The notes under the pieces are model-generated. The model made no database searches. It worked only from the letters and a program-made list of their open reading frames with translations, and had not been told where the DNA came from. A stretch of DNA of 20,856 nucleotides from Gammaproteobacteria bacterium RIFCSPHIGHO2_02_FULL_42_13 (GTDB lineage Bacteria; Pseudomonadota; Gammaproteobacteria; UBA12402), in the NCBI GenBank assembly GCA_001801405.1, contig MGXQ01000050.1, forward strand, positions 1 through 20,856. The letters are read 5' to 3'. A program made the translations under genes and the position numbers. Positions 1 to 7,093 of this stretch are shown one piece after another; within the stretch, counting starts at the first letter, position 1; each line of letters opens with the position of its first letter.

Positions 1-29
1 GAACTGCGCCATGCCTAGCGCACTTATTC

Positions 30-60
30 CCCGCATTTCGCTTCGCTCCATGCGGGCTAC
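30..60 (-). repeat. Single REP-like palindrome with GTAG foot
   Basis: A 7-bp inverted repeat (CCCGCAT at 30-36, ATGCGGG at 50-56) is followed by CTAC at 57-60, so on the minus strand the hairpin is preceded by GTAG. That is the tetranucleotide typical of REP elements recognised by RAYT transposases. The same element, one base different in its loop, lies at 9718-9748, and both are followed by GCTTGCT. It lies downstream of the 2H-phosphoesterase gene and could protect or end that transcript. The REP assignment is inference from form and from the copies within this window. Confidence 0.7.
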
Positions 61-95
61 GCTTGCTAGATGTTCAAGTTATTTTGTGACAGACC

Positions 96-623
96 CTAAG
101 TTGATTTAAACTTCCATGTCTTCACGCCTCTCCAATTTTTAACATGATGCAACTCGGGAATTTTAACCAACTCCAGTTGATCAAACTGAATTTCTGATAA
201 TGCTATCTTAATTTGTTTAGACAAATGCATTTTTTCTGCCAATGGCATATCCGCATATAATAAACTCAAATGCGGCAACAGTTGATAGTTTGCCTCTGAA
301 TCGACTGAACGATTCACAAATGCAAATAGTTTGTTTAAAAACGCATTTTCCTTAAAATTGATGAATAGCGTTTTAAAATATGCTTCTGTTGCTTTCACCC
401 CCTCTACTTCTAACACAATGGGCGAAAAATTATTTAATTGCTGATCAAAAAGAGCTTGTAATGCATCCCTATTCCGAATAGCTCCATAAAATAACGTCAG
501 GTGCGGCTCAAAAACCGGCGAATGAAATCGATGACTCAACTCCAACATAATGTGACTCAAATAATCATAATAAACAGGATGTGGCTTGAGCCAGAGGGCA
601 AAAGTGTTTTTGGTTGTTTGCAT
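96..623 (-). CDS. 2H phosphoesterase superfamily protein (cyclic phosphodiesterase-like)
   Basis: This 175-residue protein carries the two HxT/S motifs that define 2H phosphoesterases: PHLTLFYG with His41 and Thr43, and PHLSLLYA with His118 and Ser120. Family members hydrolyse 2',3'-cyclic phosphates or act as RNA ligase/cyclic nucleotide phosphodiesterases; the true substrate here cannot be told from sequence. No signal peptide is visible, so it is probably cytoplasmic. The start has a good ribosome site (AGGACAGG) just upstream. It begins 31 bases after the potD stop on the same strand, so it is probably the last gene of the pot operon. A 6-bp hairpin (636-651) sits in that gap without a T-run. 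Fold and motif are clear; function is not. Confidence 0.8.
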   Translation of the reverse strand: MQTTKNTFALWLKPHPVYYDYLSHIMLELSHRFHSPVFEPHLTLFYGAIRNRDALQALFDQQLNNFSPIVLEVEGVKATEAYFKTLFINFKENAFLNKLFAFVNRSVDSEANYQLLPHLSLLYADMPLAEKMHLSKQIKIALSEIQFDQLELVKIPELHHVKNWRGVKTWKFKST

Positions 624-654
624 GATCCTGTCCTTACACGCAACCGCGTGTCAA

Positions 655-1683
655 TTAATTTAGCTTTAACATCTCCCAATACTTCAAATAAAGACGTAAA
701 GTGGATTTATCAACAAACCCTTCAATCTCGGTATTTTGCAAATCTTTCGCAGAAGGCGTAATGATGGGATTTTGTTGTACGGCTTTTGGCATTAAATGAA
801 CCGCCGCTGCATTTGGCGAAGAATACCCTACACCAATGCTAATCATTTTAGCCACATCCGGACGCAATACAAAATTAATAAATTTATAAGCATTTTCAAT
901 ATGCGCAGCATTTTTTGGAATCACCATATTATCCATCCAAATCAGCACCCCATCTTTTGGATAGATATAATAATAATTTGAATTTTCTTGTATCACCATA
1001 TTCACATTGCCACTATCGACAATGCCAATGTTTGCATCTTCATTGACATATGTCTGCTGTGCACCATCTGCTTCAAACGATAAAATATTTGGCAACAATG
1101 TGCGCAACTTTAAATACGCCTCTTTTATATGCTGAGGATCGGTGTCATTGATTGAATAACCAAGCGCTTTAAATGCAATACCAAACATATCGCGCGTCGC
1201 ATTACTGCCAATGATTTGATTTTTAAACCGCGGCTGCCATAAATCTTTCCAGCTTGTGATCGTCCCGGGCGGATACTCCGTACGATTAACAATGATTCCC
1301 GTCGTCCCCCATAAATAAGGTACACTATATTGATTCCCAGGATCATGTGATTTATTCAGTAACAGCGTATTCAGATATTTAAAATTTGGCAATTGACGCT
1401 TGTCGAGTTTGGTGAGCATCCCCTCGTCTCGCATCTGCTCAACCAGATAACTCGTTGGAACCACAATATCATAACTCGAATTAGGATCGGTTTTTAATTT
1501 CGTATATAGCTCCTCGTTGCTCTGAAACATACTATAATTCAATTTTATGCCAGTTTCTTTTTGAAACAATGTGATAACATTTTGCGGAATATAACCAGAC
1601 CAATTATAAACATTGAGCACTTGCCGCGTTGCAAATACTGGCAGCATAAAAAAACATAAAAAAATACTAACCCATTTTCGCAT
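655..1683 (-). CDS. potD: Spermidine/putrescine ABC transporter, periplasmic binding protein PotD
   Basis: This is a 342-residue substrate-binding protein. It begins with a Sec signal peptide (MRKW, a hydrophobic stretch to about residue 17, likely cleavage after FA near residue 18). There is no lipobox, so it should be soluble in the periplasm. The mature start LNVYNWSGYIP is characteristic of PotD/PotF, as are SYDIVVPTSY, the VPYLWGTTGI segment and SWKDLW. It captures polyamine and delivers it to PotBC. The length matches E. coli PotD (348). The ribosome site GAGGAAACAGC precedes the ATG, and the start overlaps the 3' end of potC by 17 bases, suggesting coupled translation. PotD versus PotF (putrescine-specific) is settled mainly by the potABCD order. 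Confidence 0.93.
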   Translation of the reverse strand: MRKWVSIFLCFFMLPVFATRQVLNVYNWSGYIPQNVITLFQKETGIKLNYSMFQSNEELYTKLKTDPNSSYDIVVPTSYLVEQMRDEGMLTKLDKRQLPNFKYLNTLLLNKSHDPGNQYSVPYLWGTTGIIVNRTEYPPGTITSWKDLWQPRFKNQIIGSNATRDMFGIAFKALGYSINDTDPQHIKEAYLKLRTLLPNILSFEADGAQQTYVNEDANIGIVDSGNVNMVIQENSNYYYIYPKDGVLIWMDNMVIPKNAAHIENAYKFINFVLRPDVAKMISIGVGYSSPNAAAVHLMPKAVQQNPIITPSAKDLQNTEIEGFVDKSTLRLYLKYWEMLKLN

Positions 1684-2446
1684 GCTGTTTCCTCAGAAAA
1701 TAATAGGCCGTCAACACAATTGTCACCGTTGCCACAAAAATTAAAGAAACCAACGCATTCACTTCTGGTGTTACGCCTATATGCACTGCTGAATAAATAT
1801 AAAGCGGTAAAATTTGAAAATCCGACCCTGTCACAAAAAAACTAATAATCACATCATCAATCGATAATGTAAAACTCAGCAACCACCCGCTAATAATGGC
1901 AGGCACCATCAACGGCAAGATGATACGCCAAAACACCGTCAATTCTGTTGCGCCTAAATCCCTGGCCGCTTCAAACAAATGCTTATTGGTATCCTTTAAT
2001 CGCGCATAAACAGTCACCATCACAAAGGGGATGCAAAACGTCACATGCGCCAACAATAACGTCCAAAAACCCAAGTGAAGATGCAGCATTGAATACAACA
2101 CTAATAACGAAATACCAAATACCAAATCCGGCACAATAATCAAAATAAAAATCAATCCATGCAATAATTTTCTACCAAAAAAACGATATTTAAATATGGT
2201 AACCGCCCCTAACGTTCCAATCGCCGTGGCAAAAGTTGCTGCTAATGCCCCAACCACTAATGAATTGACGGTAACCGACAAAATTGCTGAATCTGAAAAC
2301 AACAACCGATACCATTTCCATGTTATGCCATGCCATAGCGCAGAAAAATTTGCATTATTAAACGAATATAAAATAATAATAAAAATCGGCAAATATAAAA
2401 ACACAAACACTAATGTAAAATAGATCAACTTAAAAAATCGATTCAT
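1667..2446 (-). CDS. potC: Spermidine/putrescine ABC transporter permease PotC
   Basis: This is an inner-membrane permease of about 259 residues with around six hydrophobic segments. It carries the EAA loop FEAARDLGATELTVFWRI, which docks onto the ATPase PotA. The ATG at 2446 is chosen over an in-frame ATG 36 codons upstream because it gives the normal PotC N-terminus (MNRFFKLIYFT), has the ribosome site AGGGAG, and shares one base with the potB stop (TGATG). The upstream extension is highly charged and lies inside potB. The usual family length is about 264. With PotB it forms the polyamine channel. Confidence 0.93.
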   Translation of the reverse strand: MNRFFKLIYFTLVFVFLYLPIFIIILYSFNNANFSALWHGITWKWYRLLFSDSAILSVTVNSLVVGALAATFATAIGTLGAVTIFKYRFFGRKLLHGLIFILIIVPDLVFGISLLVLYSMLHLHLGFWTLLLAHVTFCIPFVMVTVYARLKDTNKHLFEAARDLGATELTVFWRIILPLMVPAIISGWLLSFTLSIDDVIISFFVTGSDFQILPLYIYSAVHIGVTPEVNALVSLIFVATVTIVLTAYYFLRKQHAKMG

Positions 2447-3300
2447 CACATCAACTCCCTGCGCTCTTTGGGCGTGGTCATCTTCCAATAAAACGCAATC
2501 ATCACCACCATAACGACGGTCAACATCACGCTGACGGCGCAACCCAACGGCCAATTATAGGCTTCAATAAACTGATTTTTGATTAAATTGCCCAGCAATA
2601 ATGATTTAGCCCCTCCTAAAATATCGGGCACATAAAACATCGTCATCGCCGGCAATAACACCAACAGCATGCCCGCAATAATACCAGGTAACGTCAACGG
2701 AATCACAATTTTAAATAACCGCCGTAATTGCTTGGCGCCTAAATCTCGTGCCGCATCCAGCAATGTCCAATTGAATTTTTCTAAATTTGCATACAAGGGT
2801 AAAATCATAAACGGCAACAATGTATAAACCAACCCAATTAAAGTCGCTGTTTGTGTATACATCAAATGCAATGGCTGATGAATCAACCCCGCCCATAACA
2901 AAAAACCATTGAACCAGCCTTTCACCCGAATCACGATAATAATCGAATAAATACGCATCAGTGAACTTGTCCAAAACGGAATAATCAAAATCAACATCCA
3001 AAACAAACGCACGTTTTCTGAAAATTTTGACATGATATAGGCAAAAGGATACGCTAAAATCAAACAAATAATCGCAGTAATGCCGGCCAAATAAAAGGAT
3101 CGCAAAAAAATACGTAAATAAAGAAGCTGAAATAAATCAGCATAACTTTGTAAGGTAAAATGCCAGCTTAAAAATTCGTTCGTGCCTCCGGTTAAAAACC
3201 CACCAACCAGCACCAATGTAAATGGCAACAACGCAAAGAATAATAACCAAGCGAAAATAATAACAATCGAACATTGTTTAAAAAAAATGTCACGCTTCAT
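2446..3300 (-). CDS. potB: Spermidine/putrescine ABC transporter permease PotB
   Basis: This is a 284-residue inner-membrane permease, partner of PotC. About six membrane segments are visible, the first near residues 12-34, and the EAA loop reads LLDAARDLGAKQLRRLFKI, followed by VIPLTLPGIIAG. The start at 3300 (MKRDIFFK) gives the expected short cytoplasmic N-terminus and overlaps the end of potA by 11 bases; an in-frame ATG 17 codons earlier would add residues lying in potA. The best purine-rich site (GGGAGA) is about 14 bases from the ATG, rather far, so re-initiation after potA is likely. Confidence 0.92.
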   Translation of the reverse strand: MKRDIFFKQCSIVIIFAWLLFFALLPFTLVLVGGFLTGGTNEFLSWHFTLQSYADLFQLLYLRIFLRSFYLAGITAIICLILAYPFAYIMSKFSENVRLFWMLILIIPFWTSSLMRIYSIIIVIRVKGWFNGFLLWAGLIHQPLHLMYTQTATLIGLVYTLLPFMILPLYANLEKFNWTLLDAARDLGAKQLRRLFKIVIPLTLPGIIAGMLLVLLPAMTMFYVPDILGGAKSLLLGNLIKNQFIEAYNWPLGCAVSVMLTVVMVVMIAFYWKMTTPKERRELM

Positions 3301-4384
3301 GGGGCAATATAATCTCCCAACCAAACGGCCATTCGACCCACACATGCTCACCTAATCTAAAATCTAAATTTTCATCATCTTCATCGAAAAACTGTGTGGC
3401 TGATAACTTTGTCCCTTTATCCGTGCGCAACACTAAATCGACGATCGACCCTTTATAAACGACCTGCTCCACCACCGCAGAAATCATATCTTTGGTATCA
3501 TCCACTTCTGAATTATCCCAAGAACGTAAATCTTCTGGCCGCAATAAAACCGATATTTTTTGATGCGGCTCTAAAGCAACTCGCGTCTTAAACACAAACT
3601 GATGATCCTCAATGTTAACGGTAACATTATTACCATCCACTGCTAATACTTCTGTTTCAAACACGTTGGTTTCACCGATAAACTGCGCAACATAAAGATT
3701 GTTTGGATGTTCATAAATCACGCGTGGCGGACCAATTTGTTCTACCTTTCCATGGCTCATCACCACCACACGATCCGACATCGATAAGGCTTCTTCTTGA
3801 TTATGTGTCACCATCACAAACGTTAATCCTAAGCGACGTTGCAATGTTTTTAATTCCAATTGCATGTCTTTGCGTAAGGCATGGTCGAGCGCACTCATGG
3901 GCTCGTCTAACAATAATACTAACGGCTCGTTCACCGCCGCTCGCGCAATCGCTACTCGCTGTTGCTGACCACCACTTAATTGGTGTGGTTTGCGTGCTTT
4001 TAAGCTTTCTAGTTTAACCATCTGTAAGACACGATCAACGCGATCTTGGATTTCAGTCAATGATAATTTCTGACACTGTAATCCAAATGCAATATTTTCA
4101 AACACGGTCATATGAGGAAATAATGCATAGTTTTGAAACACCATATTAACGTGACGATGGTTCGGCGGCATACGCGAAACATCTTTTTCGTTGATTAAAA
4201 TTTGGCCGGACGTTGGCGCATCAAAACCCGCAATGAGGCGTAATAAAGTCGATTTCCCACAACCCGACGGACCGAGCAACGTAAGAAATTCGCCTTCATT
4301 GACGTCAAAGTCAATGTGATCAAGAACTTGTTGGTCGTGAAACCATTTATCGATGCATCGAAGCGCTAGTACAGTCTTTTTCAT
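3290..4384 (-). CDS. potA: Spermidine/putrescine ABC transporter ATPase PotA
   Basis: This 364-residue cytoplasmic ATPase powers polyamine uptake. Walker A is GPSGCGKST (residues 38-46), the ABC signature is LSGGQQQR (about 136-143), Walker B is VLLLDEP, the D-loop follows as SALDHALR, and the switch His is in VTHNQEEAL. The C-terminal third is a regulatory TOBE-type domain (VLLRPEDLRS). Length agrees with the PotA family (about 370). It is the first gene of potABCD, a standard operon order. A GGGGGC site precedes the ATG. Polyamines may feed back on PotA in other bacteria; nothing here shows that directly. Confidence 0.95.
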   Translation of the reverse strand: MKKTVLALRCIDKWFHDQQVLDHIDFDVNEGEFLTLLGPSGCGKSTLLRLIAGFDAPTSGQILINEKDVSRMPPNHRHVNMVFQNYALFPHMTVFENIAFGLQCQKLSLTEIQDRVDRVLQMVKLESLKARKPHQLSGGQQQRVAIARAAVNEPLVLLLDEPMSALDHALRKDMQLELKTLQRRLGLTFVMVTHNQEEALSMSDRVVVMSHGKVEQIGPPRVIYEHPNNLYVAQFIGETNVFETEVLAVDGNNVTVNIEDHQFVFKTRVALEPHQKISVLLRPEDLRSWDNSEVDDTKDMISAVVEQVVYKGSIVDLVLRTDKGTKLSATQFFDEDDENLDFRLGEHVWVEWPFGWEIILPHEA

Positions 4385-4428
4385 TCATAGAGCCCCCGAC
4401 AAAATTAAAGAAGAGGCCAATAATAACG

Positions 4429-4459
4429 GATATAGAAAAGAAAACCAGTGGTTTGACAA
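4429..4459 (-). promoter_or_regulatory. Possible promoter of the pot operon
   Basis: On the minus strand TTGTCA (4459-4454) is followed after 19 bases by TATATC (4434-4429), about 45 bases before the potA ATG. The -35 is good (5 of 6), the -10 partial (4 of 6) and the spacing long, so this is a weak candidate. It lies in the only gap upstream of potA. Confidence 0.3.
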
Positions 4460-4475
4460 AAATAAATGACATGGG

Positions 4476-4496
4476 AAAAAGCGGTCGTCGAACGAC
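4476..4496 (-). terminator. Weak terminator-like hairpin after the ABM gene
   Basis: On the minus strand a 5-bp stem GTCGT/ACGAC with loop TCG (4496-4484) is followed three bases later by TTTTT (4480-4476). It lies just after the stop of the ABM-domain gene and before potA. The stem is short, so efficiency would be low. Confidence 0.3.
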
Positions 4497-4516
4497 AAAA
4501 CACACTCTAAACAATA

Positions 4517-4876
4517 TTAAACTGCCTCTTCGCACATGACAGGATTCGTCATTAACAGGTCATTGACCATATTGAGTTTAATATCCGGCAGTTTTTCTTC
4601 GACACAAGCCTTCATATGTGCAAGTTCTTGTTCGATATAAACGGCGAGTGTTTTGCTGTCTTCGCGAATTTCAGACGTGAGCGGCCACGCTTGATCGCGA
4701 ATTTCTTCACTCGGCCACAGTGAATACACACACCACAAACCATCATTGCTTTGATGCAAAGTCGAGCCAATCGCACCACGATGTTCCCGGAAATAATTCA
4801 CCACATTTTGCCAATGTCGCTTATATTCTTCTTCCCTTCCCGGCTTCAATCGAAAACGATAAATCACCGCTATCAT
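4517..4876 (-). CDS. ABM-domain (antibiotic biosynthesis monooxygenase-like) protein
   Basis: This 119-residue protein has the pattern of a dimeric alpha-beta barrel of the ABM superfamily: an N-terminal strand MIAVIYRFRLKPGREEEY, a helix with WQNVVNYF, the GAIGSTLHQS turn, and LWCVYSLWPSEEIRDQAW. Family members include quinol monooxygenases, haem-degrading enzymes and many small proteins of unknown role; no cofactor-binding residue lets me choose. The start is supported by AGGGAG about 8 bases upstream. It stands alone, divergent from the glucosidase gene and upstream of potA on the same strand, with a weak terminator-like hairpin between. Probably cytoplasmic. Confidence 0.75.
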   Translation of the reverse strand: MIAVIYRFRLKPGREEEYKRHWQNVVNYFREHRGAIGSTLHQSNDGLWCVYSLWPSEEIRDQAWPLTSEIREDSKTLAVYIEQELAHMKACVEEKLPDIKLNMVNDLLMTNPVMCEEAV

Positions 4877-4992
4877 AGAACACTCCCTGAATTCTAATGT
4901 GATAGAAATATTTTAACATTAAACCACTTTTTTCATAGTGCTTTTTTCTATATTATCCAACTTTAATCAATAAAACATCAAGGAACGCATTC

Positions 4993-6618
4993 ATGCCACA
5001 AACAAAACAAGCAAATTGGTGGAAAGGCGCAATTATTTATCAAATTTATCCGCGTAGCTTTTATGATACCAACGCGGATGGCGTGGGCGATCTCGTTGGG
5101 ATTACAAAAAAATTAGACTATGTCTCACAACTCGGCGTAGACGCCATCTGGATCTCTCCTTTTTTCAAATCCCCTATGAAAGATTTTGGCTACGATGTTT
5201 CCGATTTTTACGACATCGACCCCCTTTTCGGCTCCTTAAAAGACTGGGATGAACTACTCCAACAGGCGCATCAACGCAACATCAAAATTCTCACCGATAT
5301 GGTGATTAATCACACGTCTGACCAACATGCCTGGTTTATCGAAAGTCGCCGTAATCACGATAATTCAAAGGCTGATTGGTATGTTTGGGAGAATGCAAAA
5401 CCCGATGGCAGCCCACCGAACAACTGGCTCTCGGTATTTGGTGGATCCGCGTGGACATGGGATGAAACACGCCAGCAATATTATTTGCATAATTTTTTAA
5501 AAAGCCAACCCGATTTGAATTATAATAACTCAAACGTGGTCGATGCCGCGCTTAGTATCATGAAATTTTGGTTAGAGCGCGGCGTTGATGGCTTTCGTTT
5601 AGATGCCGTAAATTTTTATTTACACGATAAAAAATTACGCGATAACCCGATGCGTCGCAACGATGAACCTCCTGCCGAAGGCGCGCCCGCAAGCAATCCT
5701 TATTCCCGACAACACCATGTCTATGACAAAACTCAACCTGAGAATCTAAAAATTATTGAAAAAATGCGCGCATTGATGGATCAATATCCCGGCACAACAT
5801 CCATCGGCGAGCTCGGCGACGACAATTCCATGATAACCGCGGGTAACTATGTGTGTAACGGCAATCGTCTACATATGGTTTATAGTTTTCGCTTATTGGA
5901 AGGCTCTCTCGATGCGGGCTTTATACGCAACAGCTTCGAAACAATGCAACAACATGCCCCGCACGGATGGTTCGGCTGGTCGTTCAGCAATCATGATATT
6001 GTGCGCGCCGTCACACGTTGGGGGGGCAAAAATCCACACCCCAATTTGGGTCGATTACTCATGCAATTATTACTCACGCTACGTGGCACGCCCTGCATTT
6101 ATCAAGGCGAAGAACTGAGTCTACCTGAAGCGGATGTGCCGCACGACAAAATGCAAGATCCGTACGGCATCGAGTTTTATCCTACCTTTAAAGGTCGCGA
6201 TGGCTGTCGCACACCGATTCCTTGGCAACATGATGCGAAAAATGCTGGATTTACAGAGGCAAAAGAACCGTGGTTGCCCATTCCCATTGAACATCTTGAA
6301 CACGCCGTCGATTTGCAAGAAGCCAATAAAAATACATTGTTACATCATTACCGACGTTTTATTCATTGGCGCAAACAACAACCGGCACTGATTCACGGGC
6401 AAATTAATTTTGTGGATGCCGACGATAATATTTTAGCATTTGAACGTCATACCACCGAACAAACATTTTTACTCGTCTTTAATCTATCCCATACAAAAGC
6501 AAGATTTACTGTCGTAAACGCCTATAAATTAGTTGAAACCCACAGTTTTGATGTTACGCTGAAAAAAAACACGATGAGCTTGTTGCCCTTTGGTGTTGCC
6601 ATATTGAAAAAAATTTAA
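4993..6618 (+). CDS. GH13 alpha-glucosidase (oligo-1,6-glucosidase type)
   Basis: This is a 541-residue glycoside hydrolase family 13 enzyme with no signal peptide, so cytoplasmic. The (beta/alpha)8 domain opens with WWKGAIIYQIYPRSF. The conserved regions are all present: DMVINHTSDQH, GVDGFRLDAV with nucleophile Asp204, SIGELGD with acid/base Glu273, and FSNHDIVRA with transition-state Asp335. The sequence style (RGTPCIYQGEELSLPE, GRDGCRTPIPW) matches bacterial alpha-glucosidases of the GH13_23-like group, which release glucose from maltose or short alpha-glucosides. Exact linkage preference, or a transglucosidase role, cannot be decided. AAGGA precedes the ATG by 8 bases. No sugar transporter or regulator is adjacent. 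I saw no convincing -35/-10 pair in the 116-base divergent gap upstream. Confidence 0.9.
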   Translation: MPQTKQANWWKGAIIYQIYPRSFYDTNADGVGDLVGITKKLDYVSQLGVDAIWISPFFKSPMKDFGYDVSDFYDIDPLFGSLKDWDELLQQAHQRNIKILTDMVINHTSDQHAWFIESRRNHDNSKADWYVWENAKPDGSPPNNWLSVFGGSAWTWDETRQQYYLHNFLKSQPDLNYNNSNVVDAALSIMKFWLERGVDGFRLDAVNFYLHDKKLRDNPMRRNDEPPAEGAPASNPYSRQHHVYDKTQPENLKIIEKMRALMDQYPGTTSIGELGDDNSMITAGNYVCNGNRLHMVYSFRLLEGSLDAGFIRNSFETMQQHAPHGWFGWSFSNHDIVRAVTRWGGKNPHPNLGRLLMQLLLTLRGTPCIYQGEELSLPEADVPHDKMQDPYGIEFYPTFKGRDGCRTPIPWQHDAKNAGFTEAKEPWLPIPIEHLEHAVDLQEANKNTLLHHYRRFIHWRKQQPALIHGQINFVDADDNILAFERHTTEQTFLLVFNLSHTKARFTVVNAYKLVETHSFDVTLKKNTMSLLPFGVAILKKI

Positions 6619-6631
6619 TAAATGCTATTAT
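6604..6631 (+). promoter_or_regulatory. Probable promoter of hinT with extended -10
   Basis: TTGAAA (6604-6609), a 16-base spacer, then TATTAT (6626-6631) preceded by TGC, making an extended -10. Both hexamers match consensus at 5 of 6. It overlaps the last codons of the glucosidase gene and would start transcription about 25 bases before the hinT ATG. hinT may therefore be expressed separately as well as by read-through. Confidence 0.5.
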
Positions 6632-6662
6632 TGCTCTTTAACGATATCAACGGAGATCTATA

Positions 6663-7007
6663 ATGGACAATTGCCTATTTTGTCAAATCGCAAAAAAAGA
6701 GATGCCTGCGAATATTATTTATGAGGATGATGACGTCATCGTCTTTGATGACATTCATCCCAAGGCGCCAATACATAAATTAATTATTCCCAAAATACAT
6801 ATCGCCACTATCAATGACATGACACATGAACATAAAGAATTATTGGGACATATGATTCATACCGCCAAAAAAATCGCAAAAAAATTAGGCATTGCAGATA
6901 ACGGCTATCGACTTATCATGAATTGTAATACCGATGCAGGACAAGTCGTGTTTCATATTCACGCACATCTGATTGGCGGGCGGTCGCTCGATTGGCATCC
7001 GGGTTAA
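6663..7007 (+). CDS. hinT: HIT family purine nucleoside phosphoramidase (HinT-like)
   Basis: This 114-residue protein has the histidine triad motif FHIHAHLIGGR near the C-terminus. It opens with CLFCQIAKKEMPANIIYEDD, which carries the CxxC pair and helix typical of HinT/PKCI proteins. HinT hydrolyses AMP-lysine and aminoacyl-AMP-type phosphoramidates in the cytoplasm. Length is normal (110-120). The usual NxG before the triad reads NCNTDAGQVV here, a slight departure. A GGAG site lies 7 bases before the ATG. It follows the glucosidase by 44 bases, converges on pnp, and has its own promoter-like sequence. Confidence 0.9.
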   Translation: MDNCLFCQIAKKEMPANIIYEDDDVIVFDDIHPKAPIHKLIIPKIHIATINDMTHEHKELLGHMIHTAKKIAKKLGIADNGYRLIMNCNTDAGQVVFHIHAHLIGGRSLDWHPG

Positions 7008-7020
7008 CTTGCTGGTCTAT

Positions 7021-7091
7021 GGATTCCGGATATTCCGTCTGCGGCGGAATTCCGGAATGACGAAACTGCTGGCACAGCGATTCCGGAATGA
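7021..7091. repeat. Palindromic repeat between convergent hinT and pnp
   Basis: ATTCCGGA (7023-7030) and ATTCCG (7032-7037) pair with CGGAAT (7045-7050) and TCCGGAAT (7051-7058), a long stem with one bulged base and a 7-base loop. A second half-unit (ATTCCGGAATGAC) follows at 7080-7092. The outer ends, GGATTCC and GGAATGAC, resemble the palindrome at 20806-20848 and suggest a dispersed family. Between two converging genes it could end both transcripts, though there is no strong T-run. The terminator role is inference. Confidence 0.65.
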
Positions 7092-7093
7092 CA

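Noticed and set aside
636..651. Hairpin ACACGC/GCGTGT between potD and the 2H gene as a terminator
   Set aside because: The stem is only 6 bp and on the minus strand is followed by AAGGACAGG, the ribosome site, not a T-run.
2447..2554. N-terminal extension of PotC by 36 codons
   Set aside because: It is a charged, non-membrane sequence lying in potB; the ATG at 2446 with AGGGAG and TGATG overlap is far better.
4347..4535. 62-codon minus-strand ORF with a hydrophobic segment between the ABM gene and potA
   Set aside because: It overlaps potA in another frame and the likely pot promoter, has no convincing start site and matches no family I know.
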